Part shown: positions 1-9,300 of the stretch, piece by piece
Position numbering within the stretch: the first letter of the stretch is position 1
Layout: each line of letters begins with the position of its first letter
NCBI GenBank assembly: GCA_903899985.1
Contig: CAIULL010000008.1
Coordinates: forward strand, 1-64,000
Source: an uncultured Schlesneria sp.
Lineage (GTDB): Bacteria > Planctomycetota > Planctomycetia > Planctomycetales > Planctomycetaceae
Direction: 5' to 3'
DNA: 64,000 bases
The notes under the pieces: model-generated
What the model was told of the DNA's origin: nothing
Database searches by the model: none
Seen by the model: only the letters and a program-made list of their open reading frames with translations
Position numbers and translations under genes: made by a program

Positions 1-853
1 CATCGCAAGCCACGGTCACTTCAGCAAAGGCGGAGGGACGGTTACCGGCGATTTGCATTTCCGCGGTACGACTCAGCATCAGGCGAACGGGCTTACCCGT
101 TGCTTTGGCCAGTTTGGCACAAGCGACGTCCCATTCATCGACGGTGGACTTCGAACCAAAACCACTCCCCAAGAAATCGCAGCGAATATTCACGTTCTTG
201 GCATCGACGCCAACCGGTTCCACGTACTGACCTGATGTTCCCGAAACATTCTCGGTCGACAAGGCGACGTTTAAGTTTTCGCCGTCCCACGCGGCATGAG
301 ACCCATGCGGTTCCATGCTCATGTGTGTGATGGTGTGAACGCCGTAAACCCCCTGATGAATGTGCTTCGCCTCCTTCAACGCTGCATTAATGTCTCCGCT
401 TTCGCTCGTTCTCAATGTTTTCGTCAGATTCTGAGGTTTGCCGCCGACTTCCGCCGCTGCGGCCGCTTTGAGATCCGATCCGTCCACGAAATGAGGCAGG
501 GGTTCGAACTTGAATTCGATCGCTCGTAGACCGTCTTCAGCAAACTCAGGCCGTTCTGCCGCGATCGCGACGATCGGCCAGCCTTCGTACCGGATCTCGT
601 CACCCACCTTGGCCATCGCCAGGACTGATCTCACTCCTTTGACGGTTTTGGCCTTTTCGATATTCAAAAGCACCAGTTTCGCATGAGCGTGCGGCGACGT
701 CAGCAGTTTTGCAAACAGCGTTCCAGCAGTATTAATGTCGTTCGTGTACTTGGCCTGCCCGGACGCTTTAACCTTGCCTTCGACTCGCTGGATCTCGCCA
801 CCGATCAGGGAGTGTGACACTTGAGGCTCCCAACCGACTTTCCGTTCGACCAT
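1..853 (-). CDS. Xanthine dehydrogenase-family molybdopterin-binding subunit (3' end outside window)
   Basis: Large molybdenum-cofactor subunit of a xanthine dehydrogenase/aldehyde oxidoreductase-type hydroxylase; only the first 284 codons are in the window and the frame is open to the left edge. The visible part holds the N-terminal a/b hammerhead domain (VEGKVKASGQAKYTNDI followed by LFAKLLTSPHAHAKL) and the start of the Mo-binding region (GVHTITHMSMEPHG, FLGSGFGSKS). The start is the ATG at 851-853, preceded by a GAGGG ribosome-binding site. It has no signal peptide of its own, while the adjacent [2Fe-2S] subunit upstream carries a Tat signal, so the two would be exported together as for E. 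coli PaoA/PaoC. No FAD subunit lies between them. The substrate cannot be told from this fragment. Confidence 0.9.
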   Translation of the reverse strand, partial: MVERKVGWEPQVSHSLIGGEIQRVEGKVKASGQAKYTNDINTAGTLFAKLLTSPHAHAKLVLLNIEKAKTVKGVRSVLAMAKVGDEIRYEGWPIVAIAAERPEFAEDGLRAIEFKFEPLPHFVDGSDLKAAAAAEVGGKPQNLTKTLRTSESGDINAALKEAKHIHQGVYGVHTITHMSMEPHGSHAAWDGENLNVALSTENVSGTSGQYVEPVGVDAKNVNIRCDFLGSGFGSKSTVDEWDVACAKLAKATGKPVRLMLSRTAEMQIAGNRPSAFAEVTVACD

Positions 854-961
854 GTCGTTTGACCCTCATTCACGTACGACGAAAGTGTCGTGCTTTTTTT
901 TCGGCGGCTTCGTTTGCTATCGAAAAAACTCGGTAGGCTGTTGGTTGCTGTCATCACACAA

Positions 962-998
962 GAGCACTGCTTGAACGAAGACATTCAAGCAGTGGCAC
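962..998 (-). repeat. 37-bp hairpin repeat, copy 1
   Basis: Lies between the [2Fe-2S] and Mo subunit genes. An 11-bp perfect stem (CACTGCTTGAA at 965-975 and its complement at 984-994) encloses an 8-nt loop. Read on the minus strand it begins GTGCCACTGC and ends TCAAGCAGTGCTC, exactly the ends of a second 37-bp hairpin at 33404-33440. Its position inside an apparent operon suggests mRNA processing or attenuation, but that is inference. Confidence 0.7.
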
Positions 999-1016
999 AG
1001 GACTTTTTTCCGTCGT

Positions 1017-1640
1017 TTATTGTGCAATCTGGGCCGTGTCGTACGCCGCCTTCAAAACGCCGTCGTATGTTCCACACCGGCAGATGTTTCCTCCTAATCC
1101 GCGACGACACGCTTCCTCGGTCGCGCCGGGATTCTGGTCACAGAAACCCCGAACGGCCATGACGAACCCGGGAGTACAAAAGCCACATTGAATCGCGTCA
1201 TATTTACAGAAGGCGGTGACGACATCGTCGGTCTTCTCGAGGGAATGCATTGATTCAGCCGTGACAATCTTTTGTCCGACGACTTCAATCGCAAACCGGG
1301 TACACGCATAGACCGGTTTGTCGTCGATCAACACAGTACAGGCACCGCACGTCGAACGATCACAGACATCCTTGCAGCCCGTTAAGTTCAAATCATTCCG
1401 CAAGGCGTCGATTAACAGGACTCGCGGTTCGACCGTCACCTGCTGGTCCGCACCATTGACGTGAAGCGTGATCGTATGAGGTCCCGCGGAAATGATTTTT
1501 GTCGACGGTTGCTGAGCGGCCAATGGCCCTTCAACCGCCGCTGTGGCGGCAGCACCGGCGACCACTGCCGCACCAGACCCCTTCAGAAATTCGCGGCGGT
1601 TAAATCCTGTCCCGCCGCGATTGACCTGATCACGTCCCAT
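1017..1640 (-). CDS. Tat-exported (2Fe-2S)-binding subunit of a molybdenum hydroxylase
   Basis: Small iron-sulfur subunit (207 aa) that passes electrons from the molybdenum subunit. A twin-arginine signal is clear: NRREFLKGSGAAVVAGAAA near residues 14-32. The plant-type ferredoxin cluster follows (TGCKDVCDRSTCGACTV) and then the second cluster domain (CGFCTPG and NICRCGTYDGVLKAA). I chose the ATG at 1638-1640, which overlaps the end of gcvT by 11 bp; a longer reading frame starts upstream inside gcvT but would put about 22 residues ahead of the Tat motif. The next gene downstream is the molybdopterin subunit, so this is the usual small/large pair, exported by Tat and acting in the periplasm. 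Family known; electron acceptor unknown. Confidence 0.92.
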   Translation of the reverse strand: MGRDQVNRGGTGFNRREFLKGSGAAVVAGAAATAAVEGPLAAQQPSTKIISAGPHTITLHVNGADQQVTVEPRVLLIDALRNDLNLTGCKDVCDRSTCGACTVLIDDKPVYACTRFAIEVVGQKIVTAESMHSLEKTDDVVTAFCKYDAIQCGFCTPGFVMAVRGFCDQNPGATEEACRRGLGGNICRCGTYDGVLKAAYDTAQIAQ

Positions 1641-2754
1641 GCTTGGCTCTCTTATAGAATGGAATCGCGACAACTTCTGCGGCTTCGCGTTTTCCGCGAA
1701 TATCAATTTCTACAGACGACCCTACCTTCGAATGTTCCCCAGTGACGTACGCCATCGCGATCGCCTGATCCAGCGTCGGCGAAAATGTTCCTGATGTGAC
1801 TTCGCCGACCCGATCAGCTCCTACAAAGATTTCGCTATGCTCACGAGCAATTCGTCGCGAGCCCAGCCTTATTCCAACGCGAACATTTCGATTCGTCTGT
1901 TCTGAAATCTTGGCGAGTGCTTCACGCCCGATGAATTCCGGCTTGTCCAATTTGACTGAGGAACCGAGTCCTGCCGTCAGCGGATCGATCGTCTCTAAAA
2001 GTTCGTGCCCGTAAAGCGGCATGGCAGCTTCCAGACGAAGCGTGTCACGACAACCAAGTCCACAAGGTTTGACCCCAAGGTCATGACCGGTTTTCATGAA
2101 CGTTTCCCACAAACCGGCGGCTGATGCGTTGGGAACTATCAGCTCAAAGCCATCTTCTCCCGTGTAGCCAGTTCGACTGACAAACGCGGGAACCCCATTG
2201 AGCTTGATACTCCGTCCGGTGTAGTACTTCATCGAGTCAAAACTCTCGCCCGTCACCTGATTGACCAGTTTCAGTGCCATTGGTCCTTGAACAGCGATCA
2301 TTGCGGTCTCAAGAGTGTGATCCTGGAAGCGAAGATCGAGCGTCTGGTTCGCGGCCGCAATATCCGACGTCCGTTTCCCGATCCAGTCAACAATCTTCTC
2401 ACGATTGCTGGCATTAACGACAAGTCCAAACGATGTCGCATCAATTCGGTTGACGAGCACATCATCCAGAATTCCCCCTGCGTCGTTGCAGACCAGCCCG
2501 TATCGAATCTGGCCGTCGACAAGATTGTCGACGCGGCAAGTCAGCAGATGAGCCAGCAACCGGGAAGCATCCGCACCACTGAAGCTCAGTCGCCCCATGT
2601 GCGAAATATCGAATAGTCCCACCGCCTTTCGCACGGTGTGGTGTTCGTCCACGATGCTGGTGTATTGGACTGGCATTTCCCAACCGCCGAATTCGACCAT
2701 GCGGCCGTTATGGTTTGTATGCCAGTCAAAAAGTGGTGTGCGCCGCAACGACAT
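1630..2754 (-). CDS. gcvT: Aminomethyltransferase, glycine cleavage system T protein
   Basis: GcvT (374 aa, normal length) transfers the aminomethyl carbon of glycine from lipoyl-GcvH to tetrahydrofolate, releasing ammonia. Seen: SLRRTPLFDWHTNHNGRMV at the N-terminus, the GLFDISHMGR folate-site signature, and the C-terminal barrel with TSGTFSPTL. The ATG at 2752-2754 is preferred over an upstream in-frame start because AAAGGA sits 7 nt before it. GcvH and GcvP are not nearby. The downstream neighbour is a molybdenum hydroxylase small subunit whose start codon lies within gcvT, so the two are probably co-transcribed although they share no obvious pathway. I looked upstream for a glycine riboswitch and saw none. 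Confidence 0.94.
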   Translation of the reverse strand: MSLRRTPLFDWHTNHNGRMVEFGGWEMPVQYTSIVDEHHTVRKAVGLFDISHMGRLSFSGADASRLLAHLLTCRVDNLVDGQIRYGLVCNDAGGILDDVLVNRIDATSFGLVVNASNREKIVDWIGKRTSDIAAANQTLDLRFQDHTLETAMIAVQGPMALKLVNQVTGESFDSMKYYTGRSIKLNGVPAFVSRTGYTGEDGFELIVPNASAAGLWETFMKTGHDLGVKPCGLGCRDTLRLEAAMPLYGHELLETIDPLTAGLGSSVKLDKPEFIGREALAKISEQTNRNVRVGIRLGSRRIAREHSEIFVGADRVGEVTSGTFSPTLDQAIAMAYVTGEHSKVGSSVEIDIRGKREAAEVVAIPFYKRAKHGT

Positions 2755-2825
2755 GCCATTGTCCTTTAATTTCTGATGTGATTGGACCATTGATTGAAGG
2801 AATCAATCGGCCAATCGGTTCCACA

Positions 2826-2865
2826 GGGGAGCGACACGCGATACTCTTTGCCGTGAAGTCTCCCC
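2826..2865. promoter_or_regulatory. GC-rich hairpin between divergent gcvT and sulfatase genes
   Basis: GGGGAG and CTCCCC arms with an inner CACG/CGTG pairing form an imperfect hairpin in the short divergent intergenic region. It could act in the leader of either transcript. It has no T-run, so it is not an obvious terminator. Confidence 0.35.
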
Positions 2866-2898
2866 CTCACATAACCTATTCACGACTCCTACAGGAGC

Positions 2899-5800
2899 AT
2901 GACGTTGAACATCCAATTCGGCAAGATTCACACCCGAGTTACCTGCGGAAATCGATATCCTGGCTTACCTGCAATCGGATCGATAATTGCCTTCGCGTTC
3001 CTGATGTCACTGGCAGGAACGTTACTGGCTGACGAGCCTCGACCGAATGTCGTGCTGATTGTCATAGACGATCTCGGCTGGGCGGATCTTGGTTGCTACG
3101 GAAGTAAGTTCCACAAGACTCCCAATCTCGATCGCCTGGCGTCCGAAGGGATGCGGTTTACTCAAGCCTACGCCGCAGCACCGGTCGGCTCGCCAACCAG
3201 GGCGGCCATCATGACGGGGCGGTATCCGCAGCGCTATGGCATTACGACATCGGTGCTGGGCAAAGTGGACGACCCAAGTCGCCGTTTGAAACCGCCTGAA
3301 GTGGCACCGCAATTGCCTCTGTCGGAAGTCACCATTGCGGAAGCACTCAAACAAGTCGGTTATACGACAGGGGCGATTGGAAAATGGAATCTCGGCGGAG
3401 CGGGTTACGGACCAAAAGAACAAGGTTTTGATGTCAGCGTGGCGGGGATCGACGTCGTGAGTATTCCCTATCGCGATGTAGCCCCTTACACGGATCAGGC
3501 GGGAAACAGGTTGCCGGGACTCGAACAGGCACCGGACGGCGAATTCCTGACCGACCGACTGGCCGCCGAAGCCGAGAAATTCATCACCGATCACAAATCA
3601 AAGCCGTTCTTTCTCTATCTGCCGCACTTCGCCGTTCACATGCCCGCCAGTCCCAAATCGGAAATTGTCGCCAAGTACGGAAAAATGCCGACCGATCCAA
3701 ATGGTTCCCAGATCAACCCCAACTATGCCGCGATGATTGAAAGCATGGACACCGCTGTTGGTCGCGTCTTGAAATCGCTCGATGATCACAATCTGTCACA
3801 GAACACACTGGTCCTGCTGACTTCTGATAATGGCGGCGTCTGCAATGGAAACGGCCAGATCATTCCGTCCACATCCAATGCGCCGCTACGAGATGGCATG
3901 GGACACCTTTACGAAGGGGGTCTGCGAGTTCCATTGCTGGTGAAGTGGCCAGAAATCGTCAAAGCGGGATCAACCAATGACGCGATCGTGTCGTGTCTCG
4001 ACTTCTTCCCGACGATCTTTGAAGCATGCACCGTTGCAAAAACAGTAACACAACCGATCCCATTCTTTGATGGAGTCAGTTTGATTCCCCTGTTGAAAGA
4101 GGCAGGACCAATAACTCGCGAGGCGTTGTACTGGCACTTCCCACACTACAACGTCAACGCCGGTGCCAAACCGGGAGGGGCGATTCGAGCAGGCGATTGG
4201 AAGTTGATCGAGTACTACGAAACAACGCCCCACGACGCTTCCGGCAACGCCCAGTCGGATGCTCACACCGGTCGAAGAGAGTTGTTCAACGTCAACAAGA
4301 ACGGTGGCGAGGGACAGAATTTCATCTACGAGAAAGCCGACATTGCGAAAGATCTGGCCGCGAAATTGGCCAAATGGCGAGAAGCGGTCGGTGCCAAGAT
4401 GCCGACAGACAACCCAAGCTACGGGCCAAATCTCCAGGCGGACGATGGCTCGGTGATGATGCCATCAAGTACCGCCGATGTCTTCGGGGTGATGCTGCGT
4501 TATGAACCGCTCCCCAATAAAGACACCATTGGCTATTGGGTCAAAAAGGACGATTGGGCCAGCTATGAATTCACCTTGAAAAAGCCGGGTCGTTTTCATC
4601 TTGTGCCGCATGTCGGTTGTGGCACAAGCGGAGGGAGCCTGGTCCACTTTGAAGTCGCCGGACAGACGCTGCCCCTGAAAGTCCCGGGGACCGGCCACTT
4701 TCAAAACTTCGTCCCGCAAGACCTGGGGATCGTGACGCTCGACAAACCAGGCCGATACACGCTGACGGTCAAACCGCAACAGCTGGTCGGGGTTGCCGTA
4801 ATGGATGTTCGTCGTATCGAACTCAAACCAGTCACCGTCGCTGAAACGCTGCCTGAATTGCATCTGCTCGAACCATTCTGGCGATCAGCGACGGTGTTCC
4901 GCGAAAGTGTTCTGTGCGTCGAAGACAACACGAACCAGCCTGCAACCGGCAAACTGTTGTTCCCCGCCGTAAAGATCCTTTCCGTTCATACGGCCAATGG
5001 AAGTCAACAATTCGAGGAGGGGATCGACTTTACCGTCGCCGCCGACGGAAAGCAGATTATTCGAACCGAAAAGTCGCGTATTCCCTTTCTAAAAGGCTCG
5101 GATCTATTCATGCCACGCGGTGCCAGGCCTGTCTGGGCTGGCGGAGCACAGCCCGCGATCCCATGTGCCTTGCCACATAAACTGGGCGACCCGGAAACTC
5201 ACTTGCTTTTCGACAACGGACACTGGTTTCACGATCAGCAGATCGAAGTCACGTATATCCGCACAGCTAACAACTGGCCCGAAGGAGGACCGAAATTCGA
5301 TGCCACCAAACTGCCAAAGACAGTGGCTCGCCTCAAGGCCAAACAAAAGCTGACCATCGCCGTCAGCGGCGACAGTATTTCGTATGGCCTGAACGCATCA
5401 GGACTGGTCGGTGCATCCCCCTACATGCCAATGTACCCCGATCTGGTCGCCGCTCAATTGCGAGCCAGCTACGGCGGCGAAGTGAATTTGATCAATCGAG
5501 CGGTCGGCGGCTGGGGAGTTCCCAACGGCCTGGCCGATCTCGACAAGCTTCTTGAATCCAGCCCAGATCTGGTCATTATCGCCTACGGCATGAACGACGT
5601 CGGCCGCCGAAACCCCGACGCCTATCGCGAAGGGATTCAGCAAATGATCACGCGCATCAAAGCTTCGCAGCCACAAGCAGAAATCATCCTCGTCGCCACC
5701 ATGGTCGGCAACGAGCAATGGACCCACACCCCGCGCGAGATGTTTCCCAAATACTTAGAAGCGCTGCAATCGCTGCAGGGAGACGGAGTCACCCTGGCCG

Positions 5801-5940
5801 ACCTGACCACGCTGTGGACAGAAATGTTAAAGCGAAAACGAGACTGCGACCTGACCGGCAACGGAGTCAACCACCCCAGCGACTTCGGCCACCGAGTCTA
5901 CGCGTCCGCGTTGTTATCGTCATTAATCGAAACCCCCTAA
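2899..5940 (+). CDS. Secreted sulfatase fused to a C-terminal SGNH/GDSL hydrolase
   Basis: 1013-aa exported hydrolase. A hydrophobic signal segment lies at about residues 26-44. The sulfatase domain follows from about 48 (PNVVLIVIDDLGWADLGCYG, metal-binding DD at 57-58). The formylglycine site reads GSPTR with Ser98 where most family members have Cys (S-x-P-x-R motif). After the sulfatase domain (to about 490) comes a beta-rich module (about 505-630, resembling a carbohydrate-binding fold), then a linker domain, then an SGNH hydrolase with the blocks SGDSIS, YGMNDVG and HPSDFGH. The likely role is removal of both sulfate and ester (acetyl) groups from an algal polysaccharide; this is inferred from the fusion. 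A Ser-type site needs an anaerobic sulfatase-maturating enzyme, which is not in the window. Confidence 0.88.
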   Translation: MTLNIQFGKIHTRVTCGNRYPGLPAIGSIIAFAFLMSLAGTLLADEPRPNVVLIVIDDLGWADLGCYGSKFHKTPNLDRLASEGMRFTQAYAAAPVGSPTRAAIMTGRYPQRYGITTSVLGKVDDPSRRLKPPEVAPQLPLSEVTIAEALKQVGYTTGAIGKWNLGGAGYGPKEQGFDVSVAGIDVVSIPYRDVAPYTDQAGNRLPGLEQAPDGEFLTDRLAAEAEKFITDHKSKPFFLYLPHFAVHMPASPKSEIVAKYGKMPTDPNGSQINPNYAAMIESMDTAVGRVLKSLDDHNLSQNTLVLLTSDNGGVCNGNGQIIPSTSNAPLRDGMGHLYEGGLRVPLLVKWPEIVKAGSTNDAIVSCLDFFPTIFEACTVAKTVTQPIPFFDGVSLIPLLKEAGPITREALYWHFPHYNVNAGAKPGGAIRAGDWKLIEYYETTPHDASGNAQSDAHTGRRELFNVNKNGGEGQNFIYEKADIAKDLAAKLAKWREAVGAKMPTDNPSYGPNLQADDGSVMMPSSTADVFGVMLRYEPLPNKDTIGYWVKKDDWASYEFTLKKPGRFHLVPHVGCGTSGGSLVHFEVAGQTLPLKVPGTGHFQNFVPQDLGIVTLDKPGRYTLTVKPQQLVGVAVMDVRRIELKPVTVAETLPELHLLEPFWRSATVFRESVLCVEDNTNQPATGKLLFPAVKILSVHTANGSQQFEEGIDFTVAADGKQIIRTEKSRIPFLKGSDLFMPRGARPVWAGGAQPAIPCALPHKLGDPETHLLFDNGHWFHDQQIEVTYIRTANNWPEGGPKFDATKLPKTVARLKAKQKLTIAVSGDSISYGLNASGLVGASPYMPMYPDLVAAQLRASYGGEVNLINRAVGGWGVPNGLADLDKLLESSPDLVIIAYGMNDVGRRNPDAYREGIQQMITRIKASQPQAEIILVATMVGNEQWTHTPREMFPKYLEALQSLQGDGVTLADLTTLWTEMLKRKRDCDLTGNGVNHPSDFGHRVYASALLSSLIETP

Positions 5941-5952
5941 AAACCCATAGAA

Positions 5953-6125
5953 AAACGCAACCCCACCCCCCCCGCGGGGGTGGTTAACGGGCCTTTGCCC
6001 TAGCGACTTCCTACCTCGCGCCGTGCGTCTTCCTACCTCGATTCAAGACGAAAGCGTTATCATCGCCCGGCCCGCTGGTGCGAAGGCCCGTTAACCACCG
6101 GAACAGGCCCGGTGGGGTTGCGTTT
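5953..6125. repeat. MITE-like palindromic repeat, copy A
   Basis: 173-bp element with perfect 15-bp terminal inverted repeats (AAACGCAACCCCACC at 5953-5967, complement at 6111-6125). Inside is a second inverted pair around GTGGTTAACGGGCC and GGCCCGTTAACCAC. No coding capacity. It sits just after the sulfatase stop codon, and with copy B fills the gap to the next gene. Confidence 0.85.
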
Positions 6126-6138
6126 GAGAATTGAATCC

Positions 6139-6279
6139 GAAACCCCACCCCCCCTGCGGGGGTGGTTAACGGGCCTTTGCCCTAGCAATTGCAATCACCC
6201 AACCACCACCGATAACATCAACACATAACGGCTGGTGCAAAAGGCCCGAAATCCACCCCCGCAGGGGAGGTGGGGTTTC
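6139..6279. repeat. MITE-like palindromic repeat, copy B
   Basis: 141-bp relative of copy A with 11-bp ends (GAAACCCCACC and GGTGGGGTTTC) and the same core GTGGTTAACGGGCCTTTGCC. Its right half is less conserved. Together copies A and B account for nearly all of the 397-bp gap at 5941-6337. Confidence 0.82.
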
Positions 6280-6337
6280 AAAGTCCTCAACATCAGCCGC
6301 AGCAAACGAAGTGATCACACATTGAAAAGGGCCACCA

Positions 6338-9300
6338 ATGCCGATCGCTGTTTCGTGTCCGGAATGCGGCAAAGCCTACCAGTTGCCCGAAGAATCACTC
6401 GGTCGCAAGGCCACCTGCAAATCATGCGGCAACGCATTTCGTGTGCAGACCGGAGCCGACGCGCCTCAATCCCGCCGTTCCGTTTCCGAATCCGTATCCG
6501 GTTCAAAAAGCCGAATCTCCTCCAGCGACACGTTACCAGCCCAAATCGGTCGGTTTCAAATCCTGGACAAACTGGGAGCCGGTGCATTCGGCACGGTCTA
6601 TAAAGCCTACGATCCGGTTCTCGAACGCGAAGTGGCGGTCAAGGTCCCCAATCCCGGCCTGCTCTCATCCGAACGAGACAAACAGCGTTACCTGCGGGAA
6701 CCAAAAGCCGCCGGTCAATTGCATCATCCCAACATCGTCCCGGTCTTCGAAGCCAGCCTGGACGGCGACAACATCTTCATCGTCTCGGCCTTCATCAAAG
6801 GCCGTACGCTAGAGAAAGCGATCGAAGAAAAGCGGCCCGATCTCCGCCGAGCGGCAACACTCGTGATGAAACTGGCCCGAGCTTTGCAATACGCTCACGA
6901 AAACGGAATCGTGCATCGTGACGTCAAGCCAGCCAATATCATGCTCGACGCAAAGGGAGAACCGCTGCTGATGGACTTCGGCCTGGCTCGGATTCAGGAA
7001 TCCGCCGAGAAGCTGACGATGAACGAAGCAGTCCTCGGCACTCCGGCTTACATGTCCCCCGAACAAGCGGCGCACAACAACGAAAATGTCGGACCTGCGA
7101 GCGACCAATACAGCCTGGGAGTGATCCTGTTCGAAATGCTCTGCGGCCAGCGCCCGTTCAGCGGTCCCGCTGCGATTGTGATGTCGCTCGTCATTAAGCA
7201 GGAACCACCCGCACCAAGAAGCCTTAACAAAAAAGTCCCGCGAGATTTGGAAACGATCTGCCTGAAAGCGATGGCGAAAGAGCCGAAGAAACGATTTGCT
7301 GACTGCCAGGAGTTCGCGGATGACTTGGAGCGTTGGTTGCAGGATGAACCGATCACTGCGCGACGGACGACGATTGTCGAACGCGGAATTCGCTGGAGTA
7401 GAAGGAATCCATTGGTTGCTGCGCTGACGAGTTCCGTAGGAGCACTCCTGTTTCTGGTGGCGATCATATCCTCATTCGCTGCCGTCCGGTTGGATCAAGA
7501 AAGGCGACGAGCAAGTCAAAAAGATGAAGAAGCGACAAACCAGAAGCAGCTTGCAGAAAACAATGCAACGGAGGCACGAGAGCAGGCTCGCCGTGCCGAA
7601 GATCAGGCGATTGAGGTTAATCGGCAAAAAGAAATCGCTTTGCGTGAGCGAGACCGTGCCGGAGCAGAGTCCAATCGCGCATTTCGAAATGCCTACATCT
7701 CCGAGATGAACCTCGTCCAGCGAGATTGGGACCAGAATGACTTCGTAAGCCTGCGGAATCGTTTGACTAAAACATCGCAAAAGAACCCAGACGATGACGA
7801 CCCACGCGGGTTTGAATGGTTTTATTGGCGCCGGCTCGTATATGGCGGACAACAGGCGTTCATCGGCCACAATGGCCCGGTTTCTTGTGTGTCATTCAGT
7901 ACGGACGGAAAGCGTATCGTCAGTGGAGATGCTCACGGCGTTATCAAGGTTTGGGACGCGAACACTGGCGGGGAAATCCGCACACTCAAGCACAGCGCTG
8001 AAGGATTATCCCCTATTATTTCGAATGTCGAGTTTAGCCCGAATGGGTCGATGATTGCTAGCGGCGCCGTTCTTATTCCGCCGGCCCAGCTTACATTCCA
8101 GCAGCGACGCTCCGGGATAGTCACGGTGTGGGACGGAACTACAGGAGCGGAAATTGTTTCGCTCGACAGAAAGGCCAAATCTATTTCTTCCATCCGGTTC
8201 TCGCCGGATGAGAAGCGTCTAATTTGTGGAGAGATTGAGCTTCCTGAACTGAAGATTCGCGCGGTGTTTCCAAGTGCGCCCCGGGGCGCGATTACTGTAT
8301 GGGACACGGCAACAGGTCACCAACTCCTCGACGTGGACCTAAATGCGGTAACCAAAATCGTTATTAGCAGCGACGGACAGCGGGCAGCGAGCGTTGATCC
8401 GGTAAACGCGATAAAAGTCCGGAGCCTATCCGACGATAAAGACGAATCTACATTAATTGGGCATAACGACACGCTTACCAGCGTCGTATTCAATTCGGAT
8501 GGAAAGAAGATCATAAGCGGTAGTAGCAACGGGGTGATTAAAGTCTGGGATCTATCGACCGCTCAAGAAACACTCTCAATACCGGCGCACACAGGTGTGG
8601 TAAAGTGCGCGGTGTTCAGCACAAACGAAAAACATATCCTGACAGGAGGTCAAGACACGAGAGTCAAATTGTGGAACGCATTCGATGGGCGGGAACTGTT
8701 CACGCTCCGGGGGCATTCCGGAAGCGTCAATGCGGTAGCGTTCAGCCCCGATGGGCGAAAGATTGTCACTGGAAGCAACGACAACCTGGTCAAGATTTGG
8801 AAAGAAAACGCAACACAAAGTCCGCTTACGCTCGTTGGGCATTCCGACATCCGTTGTATAGCATTTACGCCCGACGGAAAGCGTATTGTAAGCGGAAGCT
8901 GGGACCGAACGGTGAAAGTGTGGGACTTAACGACCGGTGGAAACACCCTTACGTACAAAGGCCACTCAGATCATATCACCGCGTTGGCCATAAGCGCCGA
9001 CGGAAAAACAATTGCAACCGGCGGAGCCGAAAATAGAGCGACTTTATGGAACCTGGAAACAGGAGAAGACATTTTCGTTTTGCAATGTCAAATGTCATCT
9101 GCGGCTTTCAGCCCAGATGGGAGCCGGATCGTCGTCGGAAATCGCGATTGGTTAGGTGTTTTTGATGTCGCGACCGGTGATTTGTGTTTTTCTATCGGCG
9201 ATAAAATAAACGGTGTTGGCAGTGTTGTTTTTAGTCCTGATGGACAGAAGATATTGTGTGTCGCATGGAACGGATTTATTGAGTTGTTGAGCGCAACCGA

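Noticed and set aside
890-1162. Small plus-strand gene between the Mo hydroxylase subunits
   Set aside because: It overlaps the [2Fe-2S] gene in antisense and the 37-bp hairpin; no support.
2755-2898. Glycine riboswitch ahead of gcvT
   Set aside because: The conserved glycine-aptamer core motifs are absent; only a GC-rich hairpin is seen.
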